Source: Lingula anatina | Lineage: Eukaryota; Brachiopoda; Lingulata; Lingulida; Lingulidae | Direction of reading: 5' to 3' | Assembly (NCBI RefSeq): GCF_001039355.2 | Contig: NW_019775480.1 | Location: 373,314 to 437,313, forward strand | Length of the DNA: 64,000 nt | Shown: positions 57,901 through 64,000 of the stretch, in pieces | Layout: every line of letters starts with the position of its first letter | Numbering within the stretch: the stretch's first letter is position 1 | Position numbers and translations under genes: made by a program | The notes under the pieces: generated by a model | Told to the model about the DNA's origin: nothing | What the model saw: the letters and a program-made list of their open reading frames with translations, nothing else | The model's database searches: none

Positions 57901-58026
57901 TATCTGTCTGTCATTCCTACTTTTAGTTATGAGCAACAGGAGAGGGGTGCTTATTACACAGCCAGTAAAGGGACCAGCAATGAGTACGAATCCCCAGCTT
58001 CACAACGCCACAGTAGACACAACTGA
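41839..58026 (+). CDS. AGBL4: Cytosolic carboxypeptidase 6 (tubulin deglutamylase), complete in 12 exons
   Basis: Joining 41839-41863, 42737-42862, 43251-43375, 43748-43842, 44049-44265, 44490-44619, 45018-45132, 45388-45499, 48690-48892, 55939-56048, 57403-57580 and 57927-58026 gives 1536 bp: 511 codons plus stop, without any frame conflict. The human protein is about 503 residues. An N-terminal beta-sandwich domain typical of M14D enzymes ([28 protein letters not shown]) precedes the carboxypeptidase domain. Zinc ligands are H228 and E231 in HPGET and H326 in DIHAHS. Substrate-binding residues fall in [15 protein letters not shown], and the catalytic acid is E398 in YTLEVS. The last 70 or so residues are a Ser/Lys/Arg-rich tail. 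CCP6 removes gene-encoded and added polyglutamate from tubulin and other proteins in the cytosol, centrosomes and cilia. The start ATG sits in a good context (AAGATGG). Confidence 0.97.
41864..42736 (+). other. CCP6 intron 1
   Basis: An 873-bp AT-rich intron with donor GTTTGT and acceptor ATATATTTAG. Nothing else was recognised. Confidence 0.8.
42737..42862 (+). CDS. AGBL4: CCP6 exon 2
   Basis: Encodes an acidic SDSESADEP segment, then the conserved [19 protein letters not shown] and DACFESG that open the N-terminal domain. Donor AGTG|GTAAGA. Confidence 0.96.
43251..43375 (+). CDS. AGBL4: CCP6 exon 3
   Basis: Encodes [25 protein letters not shown] and FNFTVENVK, a near-invariant stretch in CCP6. 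Acceptor TTACTATTAG, donor ACCAG|GTCAGA. Confidence 0.97.
43748..43842 (+). CDS. AGBL4: CCP6 exon 4
   Basis: Encodes [20 protein letters not shown] and VKSTSRPKW. The Trp codon is split across the intron (TG|G), which fits exon 5. Confidence 0.97.
44049..44265 (+). CDS. AGBL4: CCP6 exon 5
   Basis: Encodes [33 protein letters not shown] and the approach to the catalytic domain. Donor AGTGTG|GTGAGT. Confidence 0.97.
44490..44619 (+). CDS. AGBL4: CCP6 exon 6 (first two zinc ligands)
   Basis: Encodes [13 protein letters not shown], then [19 protein letters not shown]228 and E231 of HPGE are the first zinc-binding pair of M14 peptidases. Acceptor TTTTCCAAG. Confidence 0.97.
45018..45132 (+). CDS. 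AGBL4: CCP6 exon 7
   Basis: Encodes [17 protein letters not shown] and [15 protein letters not shown]. The [11 protein letters not shown] motif shapes the substrate pocket. Confidence 0.97.
45388..45499 (+). CDS. AGBL4: CCP6 exon 8
   Basis: Encodes [20 protein letters not shown] and a helix ending DRNE. The N-R pair of DLNRHW corresponds to substrate-carboxylate-binding residues of M14 enzymes. Confidence 0.97.
46027..46100. repeat. (AT)37 microsatellite
   Basis: An uninterrupted AT dinucleotide run of 74 bp in CCP6 intron 8. It creates a spurious Tyr-Ile open frame. Confidence 0.98.
47674..47840. mobile_element. Short MITE with CAGGGGCGGAT-type ends
   Basis: The left end CAGGGGCGGATTTAG (47674) and right end CTGGATCTGCCCTTG (47826-47840) are complementary with about three mismatches. 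An internal palindrome (CATCTTCTGG...CCGGAAGATG) follows the left end. Ends of the form CAGGGGCGGATCCAG occur in many invertebrate MITEs. It is too short to code for a transposase. Confidence 0.6.
48690..48892 (+). CDS. AGBL4: CCP6 exon 9 (third zinc ligand)
   Basis: Encodes [20 protein letters not shown], with H326 of DIHAHS as the third zinc ligand, then AIFPKLL, NAEDFS and SVKAGTGRR. Donor CGAAG|GTGAGG lies only about 20 bp before a long C run. Confidence 0.97.
48904..49018. repeat. Compound microsatellite: C29, CT-rich and CA runs
   Basis: C29 at 48913-48941 is followed by GGG, then a CT/CTTT tract to about 48994 and (CA)10 to 49018. It gives low-complexity Arg-Glu open frames on the minus strand. 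Length in the assembly is likely unreliable. Confidence 0.95.
49131..49306. repeat. Minisatellite of about 35 bp, five diverged copies
   Basis: The unit is roughly TTTGATAATCCCTTTGCCCC followed by TCCCNCAGTGGATAA. Copies start near 49131, 49165, 49195, 49230 and 49265 and differ at several positions. Confidence 0.8.
49307..51781. other. Intronic sequence of CCP6 without a recognised feature
   Basis: No conserved coding segment or clear repeat. A plus-strand frame at 49534-49785 is low-complexity and not called. Confidence 0.5.
51782..52517 (-). CDS. Possible nested gene in CCP6 intron 9, putative secreted protein (three candidate exons)
   Basis: On the minus strand, ATG at 52515-52517 opens a 10-codon exon (52488-52517) [10 protein letters not shown] with donor AAG|GTAATC. 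A second segment (52030-52207), after TTTTAAG, continues in phase with [19 protein letters not shown], then a part with three cysteines, and ends AAAG|GTAAGC. A third (51782-51966), after AGTACAG, completes the split codon and stays open for 61 codons to TAA. The total would be about 131 residues with a classic signal peptide (basic start, hydrophobic core). I do not recognise the mature part. Caution: the hydrophobic core is encoded by a pyrimidine-rich stretch that could itself be a splice-acceptor tract, and the third acceptor lacks a good tract. The first two exons are more credible than the third. Confidence 0.3.
52617..52727 (-). promoter_or_regulatory. Possible promoter elements of the nested minus-strand gene
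   Basis: On the minus strand, CCAAT lies at 52723-52727 (within CAGCCAATAGG) and a perfect octamer ATTTGCAT at 52618-52625, about 100-210 bp upstream of the candidate ATG. A tract plus TTTTTTACAG at about 52571-52580 could instead be an acceptor, which would add a 5' non-coding exon. Confidence 0.3.
55939..56048 (+). CDS. AGBL4: CCP6 exon 10 (catalytic glutamate)
   Basis: Encodes [20 protein letters not shown] and ALPYTEEA. E398 of YTLEVS is the general base of the enzyme. The donor CTT|GTATCC is weak, but phase and protein alignment both require it. Confidence 0.95.
56049..57402 (+). other. CCP6 intron 10
   Basis: A 1.35-kb intron with a short (TG)n at 56130-56144. Plus-strand open frames here (56010-56256 and 56652-57094) overlap exon 10 or lack motifs and are not genes. 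Confidence 0.7.
57403..57580 (+). CDS. AGBL4: CCP6 exon 11
   Basis: Encodes [20 protein letters not shown], the end of the peptidase domain, followed by a Ser/Pro/Lys-rich tail. The acceptor CCATTCAAG completes the split Tyr codon. Confidence 0.96.
57927..58026 (+). CDS. AGBL4: CCP6 exon 12 (stop)
   Basis: Acceptor TACTTTTAG. Encodes [20 protein letters not shown] and a short Ser/His/Arg end, then TGA at 58024-58026. The tail is poorly conserved in the family, so this exon rests on splice phase and signals. Confidence 0.85.
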
Positions 58027-59580
58027 CTGTACAAGTTAATGCAAGCTGGTATATTTAAAGACATTGCTGCCTCTGCCTGGAAGGAACATTCCCTCTTTCT
58101 TGGAATCTGTCTGCAATACAGTGAGGTCATGGACCTAATGCAAACTGAGTGTTCACCAATTGGAAAAAGATCCCTTTTCATTGGCTGAAACAAAAGATCA
58201 GACAGTCAGCTATAATTAACTTAAGAGCAATTATCTCAGGGTCAGGTACCTCTGCTGTGGATTTTTTTCCCCTTAAATAATGAGCCATTTATCAAATTTT
58301 CATCAAGAAGTTGCTATTCTCAGCAAAGAAGACAAAATAGATAACTGAAACATAGGTCTCTGTGTACAACCTTCACATTTCAAGTACCAAGCTAAAACAA
58401 ATATTTCATCAAAAAAAATCTTGACTCTTAACAACAGCATCAAGGTGCAGGATGAAGAGAAAGTCGTCTACCTTTGAAATGGCAGGTGCAGTGTCATATA
58501 CCTATATGACTCTTTTGGCACCTGTCACTGGCAACATAATAATAAACCATATTGTAAACAGCAGTAATTAAATTTTTTTTTTCTTAAATTGATGCCTTAC
58601 AATGTTAAGAGACACCAAGTTCATCTTTGTCTCTGTAACGGCCATTGCCCCATTTTTGCAATCTGATAATGTGTAATGGGTATATTACGGATATCAGTAA
58701 TTTGTAACTTGGCACTCAGCCACGTCTTGTATGCTAAGATGATATACATGTATTGCGTGATAAACCAACTGTATGCAGACACCTTATCTGGTACTGGGGG
58801 AAATGACCCATGGGTAGAAGGGACTTATTAAGGCATGCAACATTAAATTAGCTTTAAGTTTGATAGAAGTTCCATTTTCCGCCGAAAAAAAATCTTGTGC
58901 AGTCTTCTAAAATAGGCAGCATTAAGAGTTAAAATTAAAACATTCCTGTCTGGGCTAGCTGTTACATTGTTACTGCACATTACCCAGGATTGAGCTGTCA
59001 CAGCTGCGAACATTCCAGTTCAATTTGCCATAGTGAGAAAACAAATGCAAAAGGTGGATTCACAGGACCTTAGCTATATGAAGCCGTCTCCTTGCCGATA
59101 CTAAAGCAGAGTGAAGTTGAAGGAGGTGTTTGTGTGTTAAAGATTGGTCATATAGCATGAAGAAAGTTTGACATGCGCCCTGTGGTTTAACTTGGGTAGC
59201 GTTACATTCAGTTTGATGAGAAATTTGGTAACGGTGACACAAATATCCAAGATTAAGTGTCACATGTGCAGGAGAGCCATGTCACACTGGTAAATGTAAA
59301 TGAAGAGTTGCATTTTAGCAGAAACAAAAAAAAAAAAAAAAAAACATTCCAAAATAAATTGGTAAATACATTAAGCAAGCAGGTAACTAGACGTTTCTAT
59401 ATGGTCACTGGCATTTCATACAGATTCATAAATAGCTTGAAAATCAAAACTGTCTAATTAGATGTCAAATTTCTCAGGAAAATAAATTGCGCTGTACAAT
59501 CACTTTGTATCAATATTGTTGATAGATGTACCTTTCTCTCATGTAAATAAATATAACAAATAAAACTACTGAAAAAAAAT
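58027..59580 (+). other. CCP6 3' UTR (inferred)
   Basis: There are no further exons before two AATAAA signals at 59546-59551 and 59559-59564. An earlier AATAAA near 58540 could give a shorter UTR. An A run lies at 59326-59344. Confidence 0.55.
59546..59564 (+). terminator. CCP6 polyadenylation signals
   Basis: Two AATAAA hexamers 13 bp apart, with A- and T-rich sequence downstream. Confidence 0.5.
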
Positions 59581-59594
59581 GGCATGTTCATTTT

Positions 59595-59600
59595 TTTATT
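59595..59600 (-). terminator. POLR1A polyadenylation signal (candidate)
   Basis: TTTATT on the plus strand is AATAAA on the minus strand, about 740 bp past the POLR1A stop. It lies 31 bp from the last CCP6 signal on the other strand. Confidence 0.4.
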
Positions 59601-60342
59601 CTATTTTGTTTAAATAACAAAAGACATTTTACGAAAGTTATACATCTCATTTTAATGAAAAACAGTTACTCAGTAAAATAATTTGCACTTGCACCTTTTT
59701 ATCTTAACAAAAATAAGTGTACATTTGTCTTCAATTATCACAATAAAGTACATGATGTACACCAAGCACTACCCATTCTGAATGCCTGTAAATGTGATAT
59801 TCTCTTTGTACTTCAAACAGGTCTAATGCAACCACTAAGTCACAGCATGAAGATGTTGTTTTTGGATGGATTCCATAGCAGTTCACCTGTTGTACTAGTT
59901 CACTTTTTAACTCCAGCCAAAACCACTCCACTCTGCACATCCCCTTAGGTAATGAACCAGCACCTAATGCCATGTCCTATCCTTCCTGTGCTTAAACATT
60001 TACATAAATATGTCCTCCAAAGATTAACCTCAGTGTCTGTTTCTCCCTACTAGTAGGCATTCAATGGAGATGGGAAAATTTCAATGACTAATTGTTCTTG
60101 ATTCTGACTTGTTTTAGTCTCATTCCATACTGTTGAGCCAATACCTGGTGGACTGTTATGCTGAGAAATATTGTCCAAGGTTGTCTTCACCACAACCAGT
60201 GATCACTCAGTTAACATATTCAAAGTCACACGTTTCACATTCGTCATCCATTGCCCTTTCAAAGACTGTTCTTAAATATCTTTAATGAAATGAAACAAAT
60301 GCCTATTTTATACATTAGTACCAATCATGTTCATCATGCATG

Positions 60343-60449
60343 TTATGATACTATGAGTGGTTGTCTCAGTCCAAAGCTTCCTGTACCCACATCCACCACT
60401 CTGCCTACTACCAGACGGGCAGACGGAGACTTCAAATCATCCTTGGAAC
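60343..60449 (-). CDS. POLR1A: POLR1A last coding exon
   Basis: Acceptor TGTGTTTACAG. Encodes [20 protein letters not shown] and [12 protein letters not shown], then TAA at 60343-60345. This is the conserved C-terminus of RPA1. Confidence 0.96.
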
Positions 60450-63400
60450 CTGTAAACACAAGTAAAGCAATTAAATTTGAAATACCATTCTCAAAGACAA
60501 ATAACAAAACAAATATTTGACTTTATACCAATGCTTGCATTTATACTTCAAAATGAAAGTGAGAAAGTAAGAAAGAAAGTTTGTTAGTGCAATAATCTGA
60601 CAATCAAAATTTGTGATAAAGCATGTTCTGCTAAAAAGAATCTTGAAATATCTATTTCACATTAAAACCACTGCACCCATAAGCCCACAGCAGAAATATA
60701 TCAGGCCCCCTTCAAGACTCCCACAAAACCTTACCTGAGATGGTGGTTTGTTTGAGAAAATGCATGGTGGTTTCGAAGCTCATTTTCTGCAATGGCGAGG
60801 AGTTGGATTCAATTCCCATTCTATTGAAAGGCTTATAACTTCCTTCAAAGGTCATATAGTCTGCTATAAGGGAGAGGTGTCGATAGTCTACCTGAATGCC
60901 ATAGGCAGCAAACACATCTCTGCATTCCTGAAAAGCATTTTTAAAATTTTGCTTACTATACATGTAACTGGAGTTAAATAGTTTTTCACAATGGCCTACT
61001 CTATATATTTTTCAGCTCACCAAAAACCCAGATTTTGAGAGGAGGATGTTAATGTAAGTTCCTTATGTTAAGTTACTTACTTTTTATTTGCCAACTTTTT
61101 AAAGAGCCAATGAATTGAATATCAGTATCACCTTTAAAATAGCCCTGGCTGCAGCTTCTATACCATACGTCTCTGCTATAGCATGGATATCATTGGTGTA
61201 CAGTCTGTCAAGGTCAAGGACACGGTCATACTGGTACATTTCCTAAAATCAAAGACCAACAATGATGATTTTTAGTAAAATCAATCAATTTGATAAACTT
61301 AGTCGAACCAGTCTTTTGCTCACTTACAAGTATGAAAATAATCTAGTTCTGGACTTGTGATAAAAAAGATGTACATGTGTAAAAATTTCAAGTACCTCCC
61401 CACCCACTCTAGCTTGAGAAAAACGAACTCAATAGCACATTGTGTCCACTGCACTGGGCACTTATCAAACATGATCTTACCACAATATTAACCCCCTCTG
61501 TCCTGAGGTGTGTTCCTTCTTGCCCTGGTGTTTTCACCTCCCCCAGGATTGCCCTGGTGATCCCCTGAACCTGGTGAACCACTGCTCGCCTGGCCTCACT
61601 CTCTATCAGAGAGGCCATGTCAAACCTGGTGTCTGAGAGGGCAAGCTGGAACAAGAGAATATATGTCTTTCTGAAGTTACTCATGGACAAACAAGAACTG
61701 TATAGATATTTTTTATCTAATCTTAAATAAAATTTAACAAACAAGAGAGATTTACATGTACATGAAACTAATGTGCCACACAGTGCCTGTATCAAGACTG
61801 CATTGATTTGGATATTATCATTTAAAATGGCCAGAATTTTTTACATATAAAATCAGAACGTAAAAAAAAATAAGGAGAAATGTGCACAGCTCTCATTTTG
61901 ACTTCAACTCTGGCAACATGAACAGACAGACGTATAAGGGAATTTTAAAAATCTATTCATAGAATTAAAATTTAGTCTATTATGCAAACTATATTTTAGT
62001 ATTATCACAAGTTGCTTTTCAAATGTGAGGATATTTTTGTTTCAAATCATCTTTAATACTAGAGAGAAGTGAACCACAAAAACCTTAGTTGTGAAAGAAT
62101 AATCTGGTTTTTGTCTTCTTACCTTGAGTGTGACCTGACACTTCTCTTCACTGTCTGCATCATAGGTATAACTGTGTACCCACTGGTGACTGCATAACAC
62201 AGCCTGAAACAGCATACTAGTATTATAAAATATAACTGTGTACTCACTGATGACTGCATAACATAGCCTGAAACAGCATACTAGTATTATAAAATATAAC
62301 TGTGTACCCACTGNNNNNNNNNNNNNNNNNNNNNNNNNNNNNNNNNNNNNNNNNNNNNNNNNNNNNNNNNNNNNNNNNNNNNNNNNNNNNNNNNNNNNNN
62401 NNNNNNNNNNNNNNNNNNNNNNNNNNNNNNNNNNNNNNNNNNNNNNNNNNNNNNNNNNNNNNNNNNNNNNNNNNNNNNNNNNNNNNNNNNNNNNNNNNNN
62501 NNNNNNNNNNNNNNNNNNNNNNNNNNNNNNNNNNNNNNNNNNNNNNNNNNNNNNNNNNNNNNNNNNNNNNNNNNNNNNNNNNNNNNNNNNNNNNNTATTA
62601 TATAGTATAACTATATGTACCCACTGGTGACTGCATAACACAGCCTGAAACAGTATATTATATAGTATAACTATATGTACCCACTGGTGACTGCATAACA
62701 CAGCCTGAAACAGTATATTATATAGTATAACTGTGAACCCACTGGTGACTGCATAACACATCCTGGAACAGCATATTATATAGTATAACTATATGTACCC
62801 ACTGGTGACTGCATAACACATCCTGGAACAGCATATTATAAAGACTAACTGTGTACCCACTGGTGACTGTAAGGCACAGCCTGGAACAGTGCAATATATA
62901 ATTCAGCTATTTTAAAAGAAACAAAGTTTACAATCAAGCAATATGACAATTTGATGTCAACAAGAACTTACATTCACTCTGATTTCATCCATTTCCACTT
63001 TCCTTTTCTTCTTTTTACTCTTTTTCTTTGATACTTTGGAAGAGGCAAGTCCAGGTTCTGGAGTCACCGGCCTGGACATGTCTGACTCTGACTGACCGAT
63101 ACTACTGCCATCTATAGACCAGTCTTCATCTTCAAGGTCTTCATCTACAATATGATATTTATTAAATTAAAAAAAAAAAAAACAAAGATAAATCATCAGT
63201 ACCATACCTACCACACCAAAACAAAATGAAAATTTTTTTGTACTTCATAGTTTTCATTTAAAAATCTTGGCACTGTGCAACTAAAAGACAAAGAGATTAC
63301 ATTTAATTTGCTCTGAAAATATGCTTGTCTATCACATACATCCATCTCCTACATCATATTAATTGTTATCATCTCTCTTTTCGTGGTTAACTCCCTCTGT

Positions 63401-63650
63401 TATATACTGTACCACAATGAATACAAAACCTGATTCTTCCTCCTCTTCCCCAACCTCTTCCTTCTCCTCCTCTTCTCCCTGATAATCTCTCTCCTGCATC
63501 TGTCTCTCCCTTTCCTTCACTGCAGCAGCATCCCCATCATTCAAGTCATCATCAGATGCCAGATCATCCTCCTCATTGGCAGTGTTGTTAACAGGCTCAT
63601 TTTCTGTCTGAGGTCTTTTTCTCTCTACTACTGTGGCAGTACTTACCATT
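60343..63650 (-). CDS. POLR1A: RNA polymerase I largest subunit (RPA1/A190), C-terminal exons, partial
   Basis: Exons read on the minus strand are 63430-63650, 62972-63144, 62123-62203, 61481-61645, 61132-61242, 60735-60927 and 60343-60449. All joins agree in phase. The product, about the last 350 residues, starts with an acidic Glu/Asp-rich loop and a Lys-rich patch typical of Pol I. It continues with [82 protein letters not shown] and a short end RQPLIVS-stop. These match the jaw/cleft C-terminal region (Rpb1 domain 5) of RPA1. The protein is the catalytic subunit that makes pre-rRNA in the nucleolus. The 5' part of the gene lies beyond the window. Confidence 0.95.
60735..60927 (-). CDS. 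POLR1A: POLR1A exon, Rpb1 domain 5 core
   Basis: Acceptor TGCTTTTCAG, donor ATCTCAG|GTAAGG. Encodes [36 protein letters not shown] and [20 protein letters not shown], the most conserved block in the visible part. Confidence 0.97.
61132..61242 (-). CDS. POLR1A: POLR1A exon
   Basis: Acceptor TGATTTTAG, donor TTAAAG|GTGATA. The 37 codons encode [20 protein letters not shown] and IEAAARAIL, in phase 0 on both sides. Confidence 0.96.
61481..61645 (-). CDS. POLR1A: POLR1A exon
   Basis: Acceptor CTTGTTCCAG, donor ATTGTG|GTAAGA. The 55 codons include [18 protein letters not shown] and LRTEGVNIV, aligned with the same positions in human RPA1. Confidence 0.95.
62123..62203 (-). CDS. POLR1A: POLR1A exon whose 5' part is tandemly repeated
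   Basis: Acceptor CTGTTTCAG, donor CTCAAG|GTAAG. The 27 codons [18 protein letters not shown] to CQVTLK match the position of VLGYHPFITDYRYDD in human RPA1. Only this copy continues past the first 10-12 codons, so it is the functional exon; the array to its right repeats its start. Confidence 0.92.
62170..62900. repeat. Minisatellite of 58-64 bp derived from a POLR1A splice acceptor and exon start
   Basis: Visible copies place the exon's first base at 62203, 62267, 62644, 62704, 62762, 62822 and 62880. Each unit holds CTGTTTCAG or CTGTTCCAG, the first 10 codons or so of the exon, and an AT-rich spacer (TATAATAC or TATATAATAT type). Units are 64 bp on the left and 58-60 bp on the right. The N gap at 62314-62595 lies inside and would hold about four or five more. 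Confidence 0.95.
62314..62595. other. Assembly gap (282 N)
   Basis: A run of N within the POLR1A tandem array. The true length may differ from 282. Single Ns also occur at 891 and 18352. Confidence 1.
62972..63144 (-). CDS. POLR1A: POLR1A exon: acidic-to-basic linker
   Basis: Acceptor ATATTGTAG, donor GTGAAT|GTAAGT. Encodes DEDLEDEDW, a Ser-rich stretch with SRPVTPEPG, a basic [12 protein letters not shown] patch and MDEIRVN. Charge blocks of this kind fill the variable loop of RPA1; the basic patch could act as a nuclear or nucleolar signal. Confidence 0.92.
63430..63650 (-). CDS. POLR1A: POLR1A exon: acidic loop
   Basis: Acceptor CACTTTGCAG after a pyrimidine tract. Encodes [26 protein letters not shown] and a long Glu-rich run. 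The donor TCAG|GTTTTG is non-standard at +3 to +6 but gives the phase that the next exon needs. The exon begins AATG|GTAAGT, which imitates a donor. The acidic loop is a family feature with little sequence conservation. Confidence 0.8.
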
Positions 63651-64000
63651 CTGCAAAGTGCAGGTAAGAAATTGATAGAGAATAGGGCAAAAATGTCTAA
63701 TTCCGGTGCTTATGAAATAAGCACATGAAGATGTGCACACTGATAAGAATCCTAATCAGACTTGATCCTAATTCTTGAGGTTTTAATATTTATATTGATT
63801 TAAGTAATACTGTCAAGTCATTTAGTGGGAATGACAAGTTTAAAATCTCAATTAAGAATGCAGATGTCTGGAAGTATTAAATCTATTGAGCTGTACCCAT
63901 CACAAGCCACACGGTGAATATTCAGCTGCAACATACACATATCACATACCATAGAAAACATCATTAAAATCAAAACTTACATATGATCCTGCAGTAGCTA
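63651..64000 (-). other. POLR1A intron to the window edge
   Basis: No clear exon. A donor-like ATAT|GTAAGT at 63975-63980 suggests that another exon ends at 63981, but in the phase needed it would have a stop at 63998-64000, so it is not called. Confidence 0.5.

Noticed and set aside
62042-62761. Minus-strand 239-codon frame across the N gap
   Set aside because: It runs through the tandem array and the Ns. Only the 62123-62203 part is a real POLR1A exon.
63981-64000. Possible POLR1A exon ending at a GTAAGT donor
   Set aside because: In the phase required by the next exon the last codon visible at the window edge is a stop, so the junction cannot be confirmed.

Overview
The window is nuclear DNA from an animal: AT-rich, with short exons separated by GT-AG introns, microsatellites, and small DNA transposons. 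The protein matches and repeat types suggest a marine invertebrate, probably a mollusc or another lophotrochozoan, but the sequence alone does not fix the species. Three conserved genes can be reconstructed exon by exon, with splice phases that agree at every junction used.

Layout. 1-12000 holds no recognisable gene, only dispersed repeats: a TA-flanked inverted-repeat element at 570-1211 and a repeat with complementary ends at 6232-6575. 12000-16691 probably contains the 3' UTR of the next gene. 16692-36878 (minus) is an ELAV/Hu-family RNA-binding protein of about 364 residues with three RRMs. Its introns hold a 264-bp tandem duplication and a 1.1-kb piggyBac-type non-autonomous element at exact TTAA sites. 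A second possible 5' exon lies at 39287. 39400-41838 is the divergent promoter interval.

41839-58026 (plus) is a complete 12-exon cytosolic carboxypeptidase 6 gene (AGBL4/CCP6, 511 residues) with all zinc ligands and the catalytic glutamate. Its 7-kb intron 9 contains a possible nested minus-strand gene near 51782-52517 that would start with a signal-peptide-like sequence; this is the least certain and least familiar item here. 60343 to the window edge (minus) is the 3' part of the gene for the largest RNA polymerase I subunit (POLR1A). One of its exons has its splice acceptor and first 10 codons amplified into a tandem array interrupted by an assembly gap.

The three main genes do not form a functional unit: one regulates neuronal mRNA, one trims glutamates from tubulin and other substrates, and one transcribes rRNA. 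ELAV and CCP6 diverge from a shared 2-5 kb interval. CCP6 and POLR1A converge tail to tail, with poly(A) signals on opposite strands only about 30 bp apart. Three runs of N (891, 18352, 62314-62595) mark assembly uncertainty, each at or beside a repeat.
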